From the NCBI GenBank assembly GCA_021108035.1, contig JAIORQ010000009.1, forward strand, positions 1-64,000: DNA of 64,000 nucleotides, in the 5' to 3' direction. The notes beneath the pieces were generated by a model that was not told the DNA's origin, searched no databases, and saw nothing but the letters and a program-made list of their open reading frames with translations. This document shows, piece after piece, positions 54,771 to 62,672 of the stretch. The translations under genes were made by a program, and so were the position numbers. The number at the start of each line of letters is the position of its first letter. Position 1 is the first letter of the stretch. The DNA is from Bacteroidales bacterium (GTDB lineage Bacteria > Bacteroidota > Bacteroidia > Bacteroidales > JAADGE01).

Positions 54771-54901
54771 GAGACCACTCTGAAAAGTCAAAATACGCAT
54801 TAATATCGGTCTGACGGGTTTTCTGATTAATTGAAAATAAGATATTAAACTTATTCTGTTTTTGCGAATATACCCGTCTGACCGGTTTTCGGAGCAAACT
54901 C
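54771..54901. mobile_element. MITE family 2, copy A (131 bp)
   Basis: Starts GAGACCACTCTGAAAAGTC and ends with the inverse GGTTTTCGGAGCAAACTC. Flanked by AATATT at 54765-54770 and 54902-54907. Same length as 61056-61186, which has the same style of ends. Carries an inner inverted pair CGGTCTGACGGG / CCCGTCTGACCG. Confidence 0.75.
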
Positions 54902-54976
54902 AATATTGTATTGAAAGAAGCATCACTGTGTATTAATTATCATCCAAGAAAATTATAAACTGATATAAAAAGACAC

Positions 54977-55558
54977 ATGAAACACTTATTTTTCAAACTC
55001 TTAACAATAGGACTGTCAATCTTTCCGGCATTTGCGTTTTCACAAATTACCTATGAAGTAAAATCACATGCTATAGTGGTTTCCGGCTCATCAAATCTTC
55101 ATGATTGGACAGCAACAGTAGGAACAGCAACCGGTAATTGCAAAGTTGATACTACTGACTTAATTTCCGAAATAAAAGACATTAGTATTGTGATTGATGT
55201 CCAAACACTGAAAAGTTCAAAAGGAGGAATAATGGACTCGAAAATGTATAATGCCTTGAAAACGGAACAATACCCAAAAATGATTTTTAAATCTGTTCAA
55301 TCAAAAATATTAAGCAAAACAACCGGAATAACACAAGTTTCAATATCCGGGAATCTGACAATTGCAGGTAAAACTCAAAAAATTGAAGTAACGGGCTTTT
55401 GTCAATTATTACAAGGAGGATTATTTTTAACTATGGGCTCAAAGAAGCTCAAAATGTCCGATTTTGGAGTTGAACCGCCAAATGCTATGTTAGGTACTCT
55501 GAAAACAGATGATGAAATTTCAATTTCTTTCAAAATCACATTAATTCCTTGGATTTAA
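54977..55558 (+). CDS. YceI-family periplasmic lipid-binding-like protein
   Basis: 193 residues. Signal peptide (MKHLFFKLLTIGLSIFPAFAFSQ), then the YceI lipocalin-like barrel: ITYEVKSHAIVVSGSSNLHDW, the LKSSKGGIMDSKMYNALKTEQYP block, ISGNLTIAGKTQKIEVTG, LKMSDFGVEPPNAMLGTL. YceI proteins bind isoprenoid/polyprenyl-like lipids. The stop codon lies in the word ATTTAAG, where sequence identity to an AraC gene begins; the last residues may have been reshaped by that fusion. Confidence 0.88.
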   Translation: MKHLFFKLLTIGLSIFPAFAFSQITYEVKSHAIVVSGSSNLHDWTATVGTATGNCKVDTTDLISEIKDISIVIDVQTLKSSKGGIMDSKMYNALKTEQYPKMIFKSVQSKILSKTTGITQVSISGNLTIAGKTQKIEVTGFCQLLQGGLFLTMGSKKLKMSDFGVEPPNAMLGTLKTDDEISISFKITLIPWI

Positions 55559-55706
55559 GTTTCGCCTTTCCGATAAGGCAAATAAACATATAACCCTAAT
55601 TGGAATTGCTGATGATTTAGGTTTCAACTCTAAATCTTCCTTTAATATAGTTTTTAAGAATATTACAGGTATGACTCCTTCTGAGTATAAAAAAAACGTT
55701 GAATAA
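55557..55706 (+). pseudogene. 3' fragment of an AraC-family gene behind yceI
   Basis: Reads FRLSDKANKHIT, then LIGIADDLGFN, SKSSFNIVFKNITG and MTPSEYKKNVE and stop. Related to 46253-46404 and to the broken gene at 39686-41036; no upstream part. Confidence 0.85.
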
Positions 55707-55838
55707 TTAAAATTAATTTAAAAGTAAAACTCAAAAATCATTTTACTTCTAAACATTCTCTTATGCTCATATTCAAAAAAACAGAGAAACACAACTAAAT
55801 GCATTTCTCCGATTTTTTAAAATATAATAAAAAAAATA

Positions 55839-58628
55839 TTAAGGAACATTAACTCCCAGAGTATCTGTATCTTGATCTTCATCGTCCAGAACTGTTAATG
55901 TTATTGTATAGTAACCTGCTGAACTGTAAAAATGTTCATTAAAACCAAAATCTGCAAAATATGTTGTATTTCCGTCTCCCCAATTTATTTTTGCATATAT
56001 ATCATCCCCGTCAGGGTCATAACTGTCTCCTATATCTACTATAACTCCGTGTGTGCCGGTAAACATGACAAATTCTATAATTGCTACAGGCGGTTGATTA
56101 GGAACTTCACCTACGCTGACAGTATGTGTAACATCATCTGTTAATCCTTCTGTATCTTTTACTTCCATTTTCACGGTATATGTGCTTGCAGAAGAATATT
56201 GATGTGAAGCTGTTTTTGTTGTTGACCAATTTGTGTCCCATGATCCGTTATTTGTCCAATCCCAACGAACTTCTAATGCAGATGTCGGGTCTTGGCCGTC
56301 ACTGCTTCCTGAACCGTCAAATGAAAAATTGGTTGCAGTAGTACCTGAACTCGGACTGATCGTAAAAGCTGCATTTGGTGCTGTATTTGCAACTCCGACA
56401 GTAACAGAATGTGTTATGGAACTTATCATACCTTCTGTGTCTTTTACTTCTAACGCAATCGTATAATAATCGTCAACAGAATATTGATGCAAAGCAGTTT
56501 TGTCAGTTGACCAACTTGTTTCAAAAGTGCCGTCATTATCCCAGTCCCAACGAACCTGCAAAGCAGATGTAGGGTCTTGAGCATCGCTGCAACCTGAGGC
56601 ATCAAAATTAAAATTGGTTGCAGTAGTTCCTGTTGTCGGGTCGATAGTAAATGCTGCAGTAGGCGGTGTGTTTGAAGTGCCTACCGAAACTTGGTGTGTT
56701 TGTGTGTCAGTCAGTCCGCCTCCGTCTCTAACTTCTAAATTAACGGTGTAAGTTCCTTCAGTTGAGTATTGATGAGAAGGCATTTTGCTGTAAGACCAAT
56801 CTGTGTCATAAGTTCCGTCATTAGTCCAGTCCCAACGAACTTGCAGTGATGAAATCGGTGTTTCAGCATCTGTACAATATGTTGCATCAAATTCAAAATT
56901 TGTTTCAGTAGTTCCGGATGACGGGTCTATGGTAAATTCCGCAGTAGGCGGTGTATTAGGGTTATTAACTGTAACAGTATGGACTTCTGTGTCTGTTAAC
57001 CCCTCTGTATCTCTTACTTCCATTTTTACAGAATAAGTACCGGCAGAAGTATATTGATGCGAAGCTGTTTTTGTTGTTGACCAACCTGTATCATAAGAGC
57101 CGTTATTTGTCCAGTCCCAACGAACTTCTAATGCTGATGTAGGGTCTTGTTCATCACTGCTGCCGGAGCCGTCAAATGTAAAATTGGTTTCAGTAGTGCC
57201 GTTAAGCGGACTCACAGTGAAATCTGCCGTAGGTGTAGGATTATTTACAGACCCCTGAGCAATCAATTCTTCAACATTAAAAAGACTTACTTCATAATCA
57301 GGTATAGAAGAACTTATTGCAGACATATCAATACCTGCTCCTACGTCTAATCCTGCAAATAATTGCCACCAAGGACTGTTTGCTGTATTAACATCAAGCT
57401 CACTGTATAATTTTGCATACAAATGCGGACCAAACACTCCATATAATTCAAATTCCAATTTAGGTTTAATATAAACTTCCAAAGAGCCGTTATTGGTCAT
57501 TTCCGGCGGATTATAATCAAATGATTCGGAATGTGAACTGTAACTGCTCCAACCATAACCTTGGTTATATGTAATTCCCGCTGTGTACGATAAACTCTGC
57601 TCAATTGAAGAAGTAATATCTGAATGAGCGAGTAAATTTACACCGACAAATGTTTTAAGAACAGGTGTAACAACAACCGGAACATAGCCAATCCATATTG
57701 TAAACGGAGTAAATGTTATTGTTGATATTTGAACTTCTTCAGAATAATTGATATCTAACAGAGTTACAGTACCGGTCAAGTTAAGTTCCTCTGTTATATT
57801 TTCTTCAACATTTACATAATATACTCCGTTACTCCATGATGTAGCAATATCAAAAGAAATTGACGGAATTATACTAAAATTACCTGATACATTAACTCCG
57901 GAGCATATATCAACATCAATATCATAATTTAATTTATCATTGCCTTTATCGCCAACAATGCTGACACCTTCACGGAGATAATTAATTGTAGCCTTTTTGC
58001 CTGTTTCTTTATCTACCGGTAATAATTCTCCGCTGTAAGAGCCTGTACCTTCTGTAATTGCTTCTTCTATTGTTGCGTTAGATGTTGTGTAAATAACATT
58101 ATCCCCGTCAATTTCAATGCTTTCCACTTTCCTTAAATGACCTTCATCTACTCCCGAAATAAAAATATCTCCGGGTTCAAAGACGTTACTTGCATTTAGA
58201 TTTGAATTAAAAGTAAAAATCGTATTGTCCTCGGATATCGAAATAAAATTATTTTGCCAGTCGGTATTATCAATTACCGTAGTTACCGAAGTAATAACTG
58301 TTGATTCATTGACAGTTACCTTAACTATTCCGGTATAAATCGGCAAACAAGTGCCTTCAGTTATTTTTGTGCGATAATAAGTATCTTCTGTCGGATTAAT
58401 CCCGAGAGAATCGCATACAGCTCCCTCAATATCAACCCAATTAATACTGTCGGCAGATTGTTGCCATTGTATAGTACCTCGATATTCAGATGCATATAAA
58501 ACGACAGAATCGCCTGTGCATATTACGTTCTCTCCGCTATAAACTACTGTTTGTGCTTCTGATTGATTATAGTTAAAAATTATCATTATCAGAATACTGC
58601 TAAGTGTAAAAAGTATATTTCTTTTCAT
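55839..58628 (-). CDS. Large secreted protein with Ig-like N-terminus and tandem PKD domains
   Basis: 929 residues. Signal peptide (ending SEAQ), an Ig-like domain with a Cys pair (ENVICTGDSVVLYASE to EDTYYRTKITEGTCL, about 30-115), a beta-rich middle of about 380 residues (FTVNGV... with GVNLLAHSDI and GPHLYAKLYSELDVN), then five PKD-type repeats from about 480 on. Four of them are near-identical (TPTADFTVSPLNGTTETNF, SALEVRWDWTNNGSYDTGWS, TASHQYTSAGTYSVKMEVRD type), and the last is diverged (INWGDGNTTYFADFGFNEHF). No T9SS sorting domain at the C-terminus. Operon with the T9SS protein 24 bases upstream. Likely surface adhesin or structural protein. Confidence 0.8.
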   Translation of the reverse strand: MKRNILFTLSSILIMIIFNYNQSEAQTVVYSGENVICTGDSVVLYASEYRGTIQWQQSADSINWVDIEGAVCDSLGINPTEDTYYRTKITEGTCLPIYTGIVKVTVNESTVITSVTTVIDNTDWQNNFISISEDNTIFTFNSNLNASNVFEPGDIFISGVDEGHLRKVESIEIDGDNVIYTTSNATIEEAITEGTGSYSGELLPVDKETGKKATINYLREGVSIVGDKGNDKLNYDIDVDICSGVNVSGNFSIIPSISFDIATSWSNGVYYVNVEENITEELNLTGTVTLLDINYSEEVQISTITFTPFTIWIGYVPVVVTPVLKTFVGVNLLAHSDITSSIEQSLSYTAGITYNQGYGWSSYSSHSESFDYNPPEMTNNGSLEVYIKPKLEFELYGVFGPHLYAKLYSELDVNTANSPWWQLFAGLDVGAGIDMSAISSSIPDYEVSLFNVEELIAQGSVNNPTPTADFTVSPLNGTTETNFTFDGSGSSDEQDPTSALEVRWDWTNNGSYDTGWSTTKTASHQYTSAGTYSVKMEVRDTEGLTDTEVHTVTVNNPNTPPTAEFTIDPSSGTTETNFEFDATYCTDAETPISSLQVRWDWTNDGTYDTDWSYSKMPSHQYSTEGTYTVNLEVRDGGGLTDTQTHQVSVGTSNTPPTAAFTIDPTTGTTATNFNFDASGCSDAQDPTSALQVRWDWDNDGTFETSWSTDKTALHQYSVDDYYTIALEVKDTEGMISSITHSVTVGVANTAPNAAFTISPSSGTTATNFSFDGSGSSDGQDPTSALEVRWDWTNNGSWDTNWSTTKTASHQYSSASTYTVKMEVKDTEGLTDDVTHTVSVGEVPNQPPVAIIEFVMFTGTHGVIVDIGDSYDPDGDDIYAKINWGDGNTTYFADFGFNEHFYSSAGYYTITLTVLDDEDQDTDTLGVNVP

Positions 58629-58652
58629 ATTTTTTTTTTAATAAATTAATAT

Positions 58653-59279
58653 CTAATTAATAATAAAGGATTTATTAATATTCGTTTTTTCGCCTTGAAT
58701 AGAAATAAAATATAATCCTTTTGTATAATTTGAAATATCAAATTGTTTATTTAATTTATGTTCAAAATTTACATTTTCCGACATAATGATTTGTCCTGTA
58801 TTGTTCACTATTTTTATACTTAATTTTTCACATACATTTTCACTAATCAGTTCAAGAGAAATATAATTCATGCTCGGATTAGGAAAAATACTGCATGAAA
58901 CACCGGAAACCAAGTCATTTACAGAAACTACAGCGAGGGTAACAATAATCTCATCGTTTTCTGAACAACCGTTATCATCAGTAACCAAAACGGAATATGT
59001 TGTTGTTTCAGTTATTGATGCAGTAGGGTTTGCAAGAGTATTATCATCTAAACTCTCATAAGGCGACCAACTGTATAAATAATCTGTGGTTCCACCGGAG
59101 GCAGTAGGGTTCCCGCCTATTATTACATTACCTGCCGTTGTTATTTCCACATCGGCACCGGCATCGGCAATTAATTCCGAAGGTTGCTCTATGGAAATAG
59201 CTACATAAGTTTGACTTTGGGCAATCATTGAAAAAAATATGAATGCCGATAATAAAAAAATTACTTTGTTTTTTTTCAT
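58653..59279 (-). CDS. Secreted protein with PKD-like repeat and T9SS C-terminal sorting domain
   Basis: 208 residues. Signal peptide (VIFLLSAFIFFSMIAQSQ), a SprB/PKD-like segment (GNPTASGGTTDYLYSWSPYE, LANPTASITETTTYSVLVTD, GCSENDEIIVTL), and a type A sorting domain at 130-208: CSIFPNPSMNYISLEL, IVNNTGQIIMSE, DISNYTKGLYFISI, NKSFIIN. Sent to the surface by the type IX system. First gene of a two-gene operon with the PKD protein. Confidence 0.9.
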   Translation of the reverse strand: MKKNKVIFLLSAFIFFSMIAQSQTYVAISIEQPSELIADAGADVEITTAGNVIIGGNPTASGGTTDYLYSWSPYESLDDNTLANPTASITETTTYSVLVTDDNGCSENDEIIVTLAVVSVNDLVSGVSCSIFPNPSMNYISLELISENVCEKLSIKIVNNTGQIIMSENVNFEHKLNKQFDISNYTKGLYFISIQGEKTNINKSFIIN

Positions 59280-59886
59280 CTTTCTTTTTTTTAATTAATA
59301 GATATTTTACAGTTTATTATTTTATTTGTAAGCTGAATTATTTATACTGAATTAATTTTTTTGAATAATTAATTTTCACTTGAAAGAATTTAGGTTTTAG
59401 TTTAAATTTAAAAAATAGTATGAAAGCTAACTTGTAAAATTTAGATTTTTACAATTAGTAAGTACTTATTTCAGATTATAAAGACGATTATTTTAAGCCG
59501 AGATGCTCGCCGAAATTTCGAGACAGTATAGAATACAGTAATATTCCGGTTGTTTTTAGAAATAATAATATTTTATAAGAGAAAATCATTTGTTTCCTTT
59601 TCTGAGTATAAATTTATAAAACATTTAGTAATATCCAAAATATTCAGCTTTATTTTTGGGTTTTACAGTATTTTATTTCGGCAAATTCGCGGCAGAACCT
59701 TTGGTGTTACACATTCAGCCATTTCCTGAAATCACTCATTCTGTTATAGCTCACAATTGTTTCGATACCGGGTTTTTTGTTTCTTTATTATTTTTTTAAC
59801 GTTTTATCGGACAACAATGATTTTAAATGAATAAATATTGTGTTTAGTTTTATAAACCATCTCAGTTTTCAGATTGGATTTATAAA
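59280..59886. other. Intergenic region, 607 bp, nothing recognised
   Basis: AT-rich, no open frame that looks coding on either strand (a 60-codon frame at 59804-59986 has no family features and overlaps a terminator). It should hold the promoter of the T9SS operon near 59290-59400. Confidence 0.4.
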
Positions 59887-59929
59887 GGTACAGACAACAC
59901 TTTACTGTTGCCGCAAAGGTGTCTGTACC
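59887..59929 (-). terminator. Terminator-like hairpin downstream of the 59947 lipoprotein
   Basis: Arms GGTACAGACA...CTTT / AAAGGTGTCTGTACC (one small bulge), just past the stop of the minus-strand gene. Confidence 0.55.
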
Positions 59930-59946
59930 GATTGATGATGTTTTTT

Positions 59947-60768
59947 TTACCAGTGTGTTATACGATTTACTGCTACTTTTTCCCAATTATTGTTATAATT
60001 CCATTTCCATATCCAAACTGCGTATGAGTCATATTTATCATTAATTTTTAAATCAAAATCCCATACAATAATACCTGAATTACCCATACTTTCTGTAGTG
60101 TTATATGGTAAATATGCAGTAGCTAATGTAGAATATGTCTCTTTACTGTTATCCCAAAAATACAAACCTATATAATAATCACCATTCCAAGAACCACGTT
60201 CGAAACTTGTAGTTGTTTCAAACCAACCAAAATCTGAATAAATCGGCATGTTTAAATCATGGTCTCTTATATATGTATTGCCGTCACTTTCTTTGACATA
60301 AGTTTGAGGAAATTTATCACCGGGACCCACAACCGGAAAACCACTTAAATAATGATACAAGAAGCCAACCGGTCCGGGCTTTTTAGTTAAATATTTGGCA
60401 AGGTTATCTCCTAATAATTTCGTTTTTACCCAATAGTTAGCTACAGTCCTTTTTGCTGCACCTTTCAATACCCATTCAGCTTCATCTCGTATATAATCTT
60501 CTCCGCCTGTTGCCACTTCATTGTGAGCAACTTTAACCAAAACCCAACCGTCACCTGAAGCTACAGGTTCATCTAAACGCCCCGGAACGTAATCTTTTTC
60601 TGAATTTTTATATACTCCGGTGTTAGTGTTTGGTCCGATAAAACCTGCTACACCCTCAGGAACAATTCTTCCTTGTTCATCTTCAGATGAAATATCCTTT
60701 TTTTCACAGGACATAAATAAACTCATACTTAACAGTACAAGACACGTTACTTTTAAAAACTTTTTCAT
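59947..60768 (-). CDS. Lipoprotein of unknown function
   Basis: 273 residues. Lipobox LLSMSLFMSCEKKD (Cys about 21). A Gly/Asn-rich, Trp-rich soluble domain follows (GDGWVLVKVAHNE, RGSWNGDYYIGLYFW, YAVWIWKWNYNNNWEKVAV). The Trp/Tyr density and paired strands suggest a beta-sandwich, perhaps carbohydrate-facing. I do not recognise the family. Upstream neighbour on the same strand (61312-62244) is another lipoprotein. Confidence 0.6.
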   Translation of the reverse strand: MKKFLKVTCLVLLSMSLFMSCEKKDISSEDEQGRIVPEGVAGFIGPNTNTGVYKNSEKDYVPGRLDEPVASGDGWVLVKVAHNEVATGGEDYIRDEAEWVLKGAAKRTVANYWVKTKLLGDNLAKYLTKKPGPVGFLYHYLSGFPVVGPGDKFPQTYVKESDGNTYIRDHDLNMPIYSDFGWFETTTSFERGSWNGDYYIGLYFWDNSKETYSTLATAYLPYNTTESMGNSGIIVWDFDLKINDKYDSYAVWIWKWNYNNNWEKVAVNRITHW

Positions 60769-60899
60769 GTTTCTTAATTTTTTTGTTATTAAATACTATG
60801 AAATTATTGTTTTTGTTGTTAATATTAAATACGTATTTTCCTATAGGTTAATAAAAACAACATGACAAATATCACCTATGATGCAAGAAAAAACAAGTA

Positions 60900-60933
60900 A
60901 AATGTTTCCCGATTGATCAATCGGGAAACATTT
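60900..60933. terminator. Perfect 34-base palindrome (terminator-like)
   Basis: AAATGTTTCCCGATTGA followed by its exact inverse repeat. It lies in the region upstream of the 59947 lipoprotein; no T-run on the plus strand. Could be a terminator for a read-through transcript or an operator. Confidence 0.5.
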
Positions 60934-61055
60934 AAAATTTACAGTGCTGATTTATTGAGACTTAAATTTGGGCATAAAAAGTGCTTTAAAATTATAAGTT
61001 TGGTATTTTGCATAATTTTATTATAATAAACCGTATTTTTAATAATTAACTCTTT

Positions 61056-61186
61056 GAGTCCATTCCGAAAAGTCATACGATGAATGATTTTGCAAAATAT
61101 TGAGAAATATTTGTCTTGATAATCAGCTAATTAGAAAATTCACTATATGACTAAATTGACATTTTTAGACTTTTCGGAGCAGACTC
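61056..61186. mobile_element. MITE family 2, copy B (131 bp)
   Basis: Starts GAGTCCATTCCGAAAAGTC and ends GACTTTTCGGAGCAGACTC (16 of 19 inverted). Flanks CTCTTT (61050-61055) and TTCTTT (61187-61192), one mismatch, consistent with a decayed 6-bp duplication. Length equals copy A at 54771-54901; interior only weakly similar. Confidence 0.65.
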
Positions 61187-61209
61187 TTCTTTTATATTTT
61201 TAACCTGCA

Positions 61210-61278
61210 AGTCACCGGGAGACTATATGATATTAAGGCAATTACTTACATCAGTTAATATCAAGTCATCCCGTGACT
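61210..61278. repeat. Two-level inverted repeat downstream of the 61312 lipoprotein
   Basis: Outer arms AGTCACCGGGA / TCCCGTGACT and inner arms TGATATTAA / TTAATATCA. Could act as terminator for the minus-strand gene. Confidence 0.5.
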
Positions 61279-61311
61279 GTCAGATACATCAGAGTTTAGT
61301 TTAAAAGGTAC

Positions 61312-62244
61312 TTATGGTGCAGGCGGGTTATTCCACTCTGTTCTTTCCCATGGCGAATTTCGTTCATCACCCCACTCACTTTGTAATAAATAATACGGAT
61401 CGCCATAGTAAAATTTATTTGGCGATTGTGTATAGCCGGTAACATTGGAAACATTGCCGGCGTTTGAATAAATAGCCCAAGCATAGGTTTTACTGTCTCC
61501 TGAATCTAATCTCCCGTTATTTTTCGTGATTTTACCGTAATACGTAATTTGAACACCGTCTTCACCGGAAGTTTTAAAAGCATGCGAACCGCCGTCAACA
61601 CCAAGAATCGGGTGATTGCCGGATTTAGTAATCTTGCTCCACCTGTATGTTGTAAAATCACTATGTGAACTTATTTTTATGTATTCGGGTGTTGTTCCCC
61701 GGACATATACAAATACTTTTTCCCAGTCATGTTCATGATCGTTTATCCAATCATTATCGGCGTAATAATACCAGTATTGATAAACAGTATATACTCCTGC
61801 ATATGCTATATGAAAATAAACAGCAGGTTTCTGGTTGTTAGGCCCTCTGTTCGAAAGTCCTGTTCTTCCTGTACCGTATAAATTACTTCCTATTTTGTAA
61901 CGAATAGAGTTTTCAAGATTATCTTCAACATTTTTATTCCCATCACCGTTAGCATCTTGTGTAGTGTTAAACCTGAACGACATCGGGAAATTTGTTTCAC
62001 CTGTATCCCACCAGTCTTTTCCGTCAAACTTTAGTGTGGAAAGATAAGTATATGCATTTATTGAAGCTTTCAGTCTCATGTTTTCAGACTGCTCGTTTTC
62101 TGAAAATTGTTCTTCAGTTTCCTGGATTAGCAACAATTCATCGTTTTTTTTACAAGACAGCAAAATAACAAACAAACATAGGACTAAATATATTGTAATT
62201 GTTTTTACAGATAATTCATTAGGTATAAATTTTCTTGTTTTCAT
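61312..62244 (-). CDS. Lipoprotein with an HxHDWE motif (NPP1/Vps62-like)
   Basis: 310 residues. Lipobox LFVILLSCKKND (Cys about 31). The middle reads YQYWYYYADNDWINDHEHDWEKVFVYVRG, then IKISSHSDFTTYRW and ILGVDGGSHAFKT. The order HxHDWE-x-V-x-V, SSHSD and GSHA is that of the NPP1 (necrosis-inducing-like, GHRHDWE) and Vps62-like families, which use these His/Asp/Glu residues to bind a metal. Activity unknown; a phytotoxin role should not be assumed. Separate transcription unit from the lipoprotein downstream. Confidence 0.55.
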   Translation of the reverse strand: MKTRKFIPNELSVKTITIYLVLCLFVILLSCKKNDELLLIQETEEQFSENEQSENMRLKASINAYTYLSTLKFDGKDWWDTGETNFPMSFRFNTTQDANGDGNKNVEDNLENSIRYKIGSNLYGTGRTGLSNRGPNNQKPAVYFHIAYAGVYTVYQYWYYYADNDWINDHEHDWEKVFVYVRGTTPEYIKISSHSDFTTYRWSKITKSGNHPILGVDGGSHAFKTSGEDGVQITYYGKITKNNGRLDSGDSKTYAWAIYSNAGNVSNVTGYTQSPNKFYYGDPYYLLQSEWGDERNSPWERTEWNNPPAP

Positions 62245-62333
62245 TGATTTTAATTTATTGATTTATAAACAATTATATATTTGTAAAAAATATTCTTAAA
62301 TAAACACACAAGAACGCCTGTTTCAACACCTAA

Positions 62334-62550
62334 CCTGCATTATTCATAAAAATTTTAAAAAATCAGTTATATTGCAGATTATCAAATTTTTACGCATCTC
62401 TTTAATAAAAACTGATTTTTTAAAGTTTTTACCAAAGGTGCATTTTTTCTTTGCCGGACTTATCGTTGCAAACCTTTCGCAGTATTAATATACAGCTTCA
62501 AGGTTTGTCGCCTCAATTCCGACAAAGAAAAAACGCATGAATAATGCAGG
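62334..62550 (-). mobile_element. MITE family 1, copy B (217 bp)
   Basis: Reverse orientation relative to copy A at 40766-40981. Ends CCTGCATTATTCAT and ATGAATAATGCAGG. Flanked by CTAA at 62330-62333 and 62551-62554. The hairpin arms are 62440-62459 and 62517-62536. The 53-base centre between the arms differs from copy A at a single base. Confidence 0.85.
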
Positions 62551-62672
62551 CTAAAACATATAAGCTGCAATTAACGCCTTATAATTCCTCTTACATATGG
62601 CATCCTCTATTAATTAATTTCTTTCAAGCAAATTAATTAATTGAGGTTGCCATATACTAATATTCTTTTATA

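Noticed and set aside
56090..57240. Regular repeats that could suggest a CRISPR array
   Set aside because: The units are in-frame coding PKD domains of about 90 residues; there are no short spacers.
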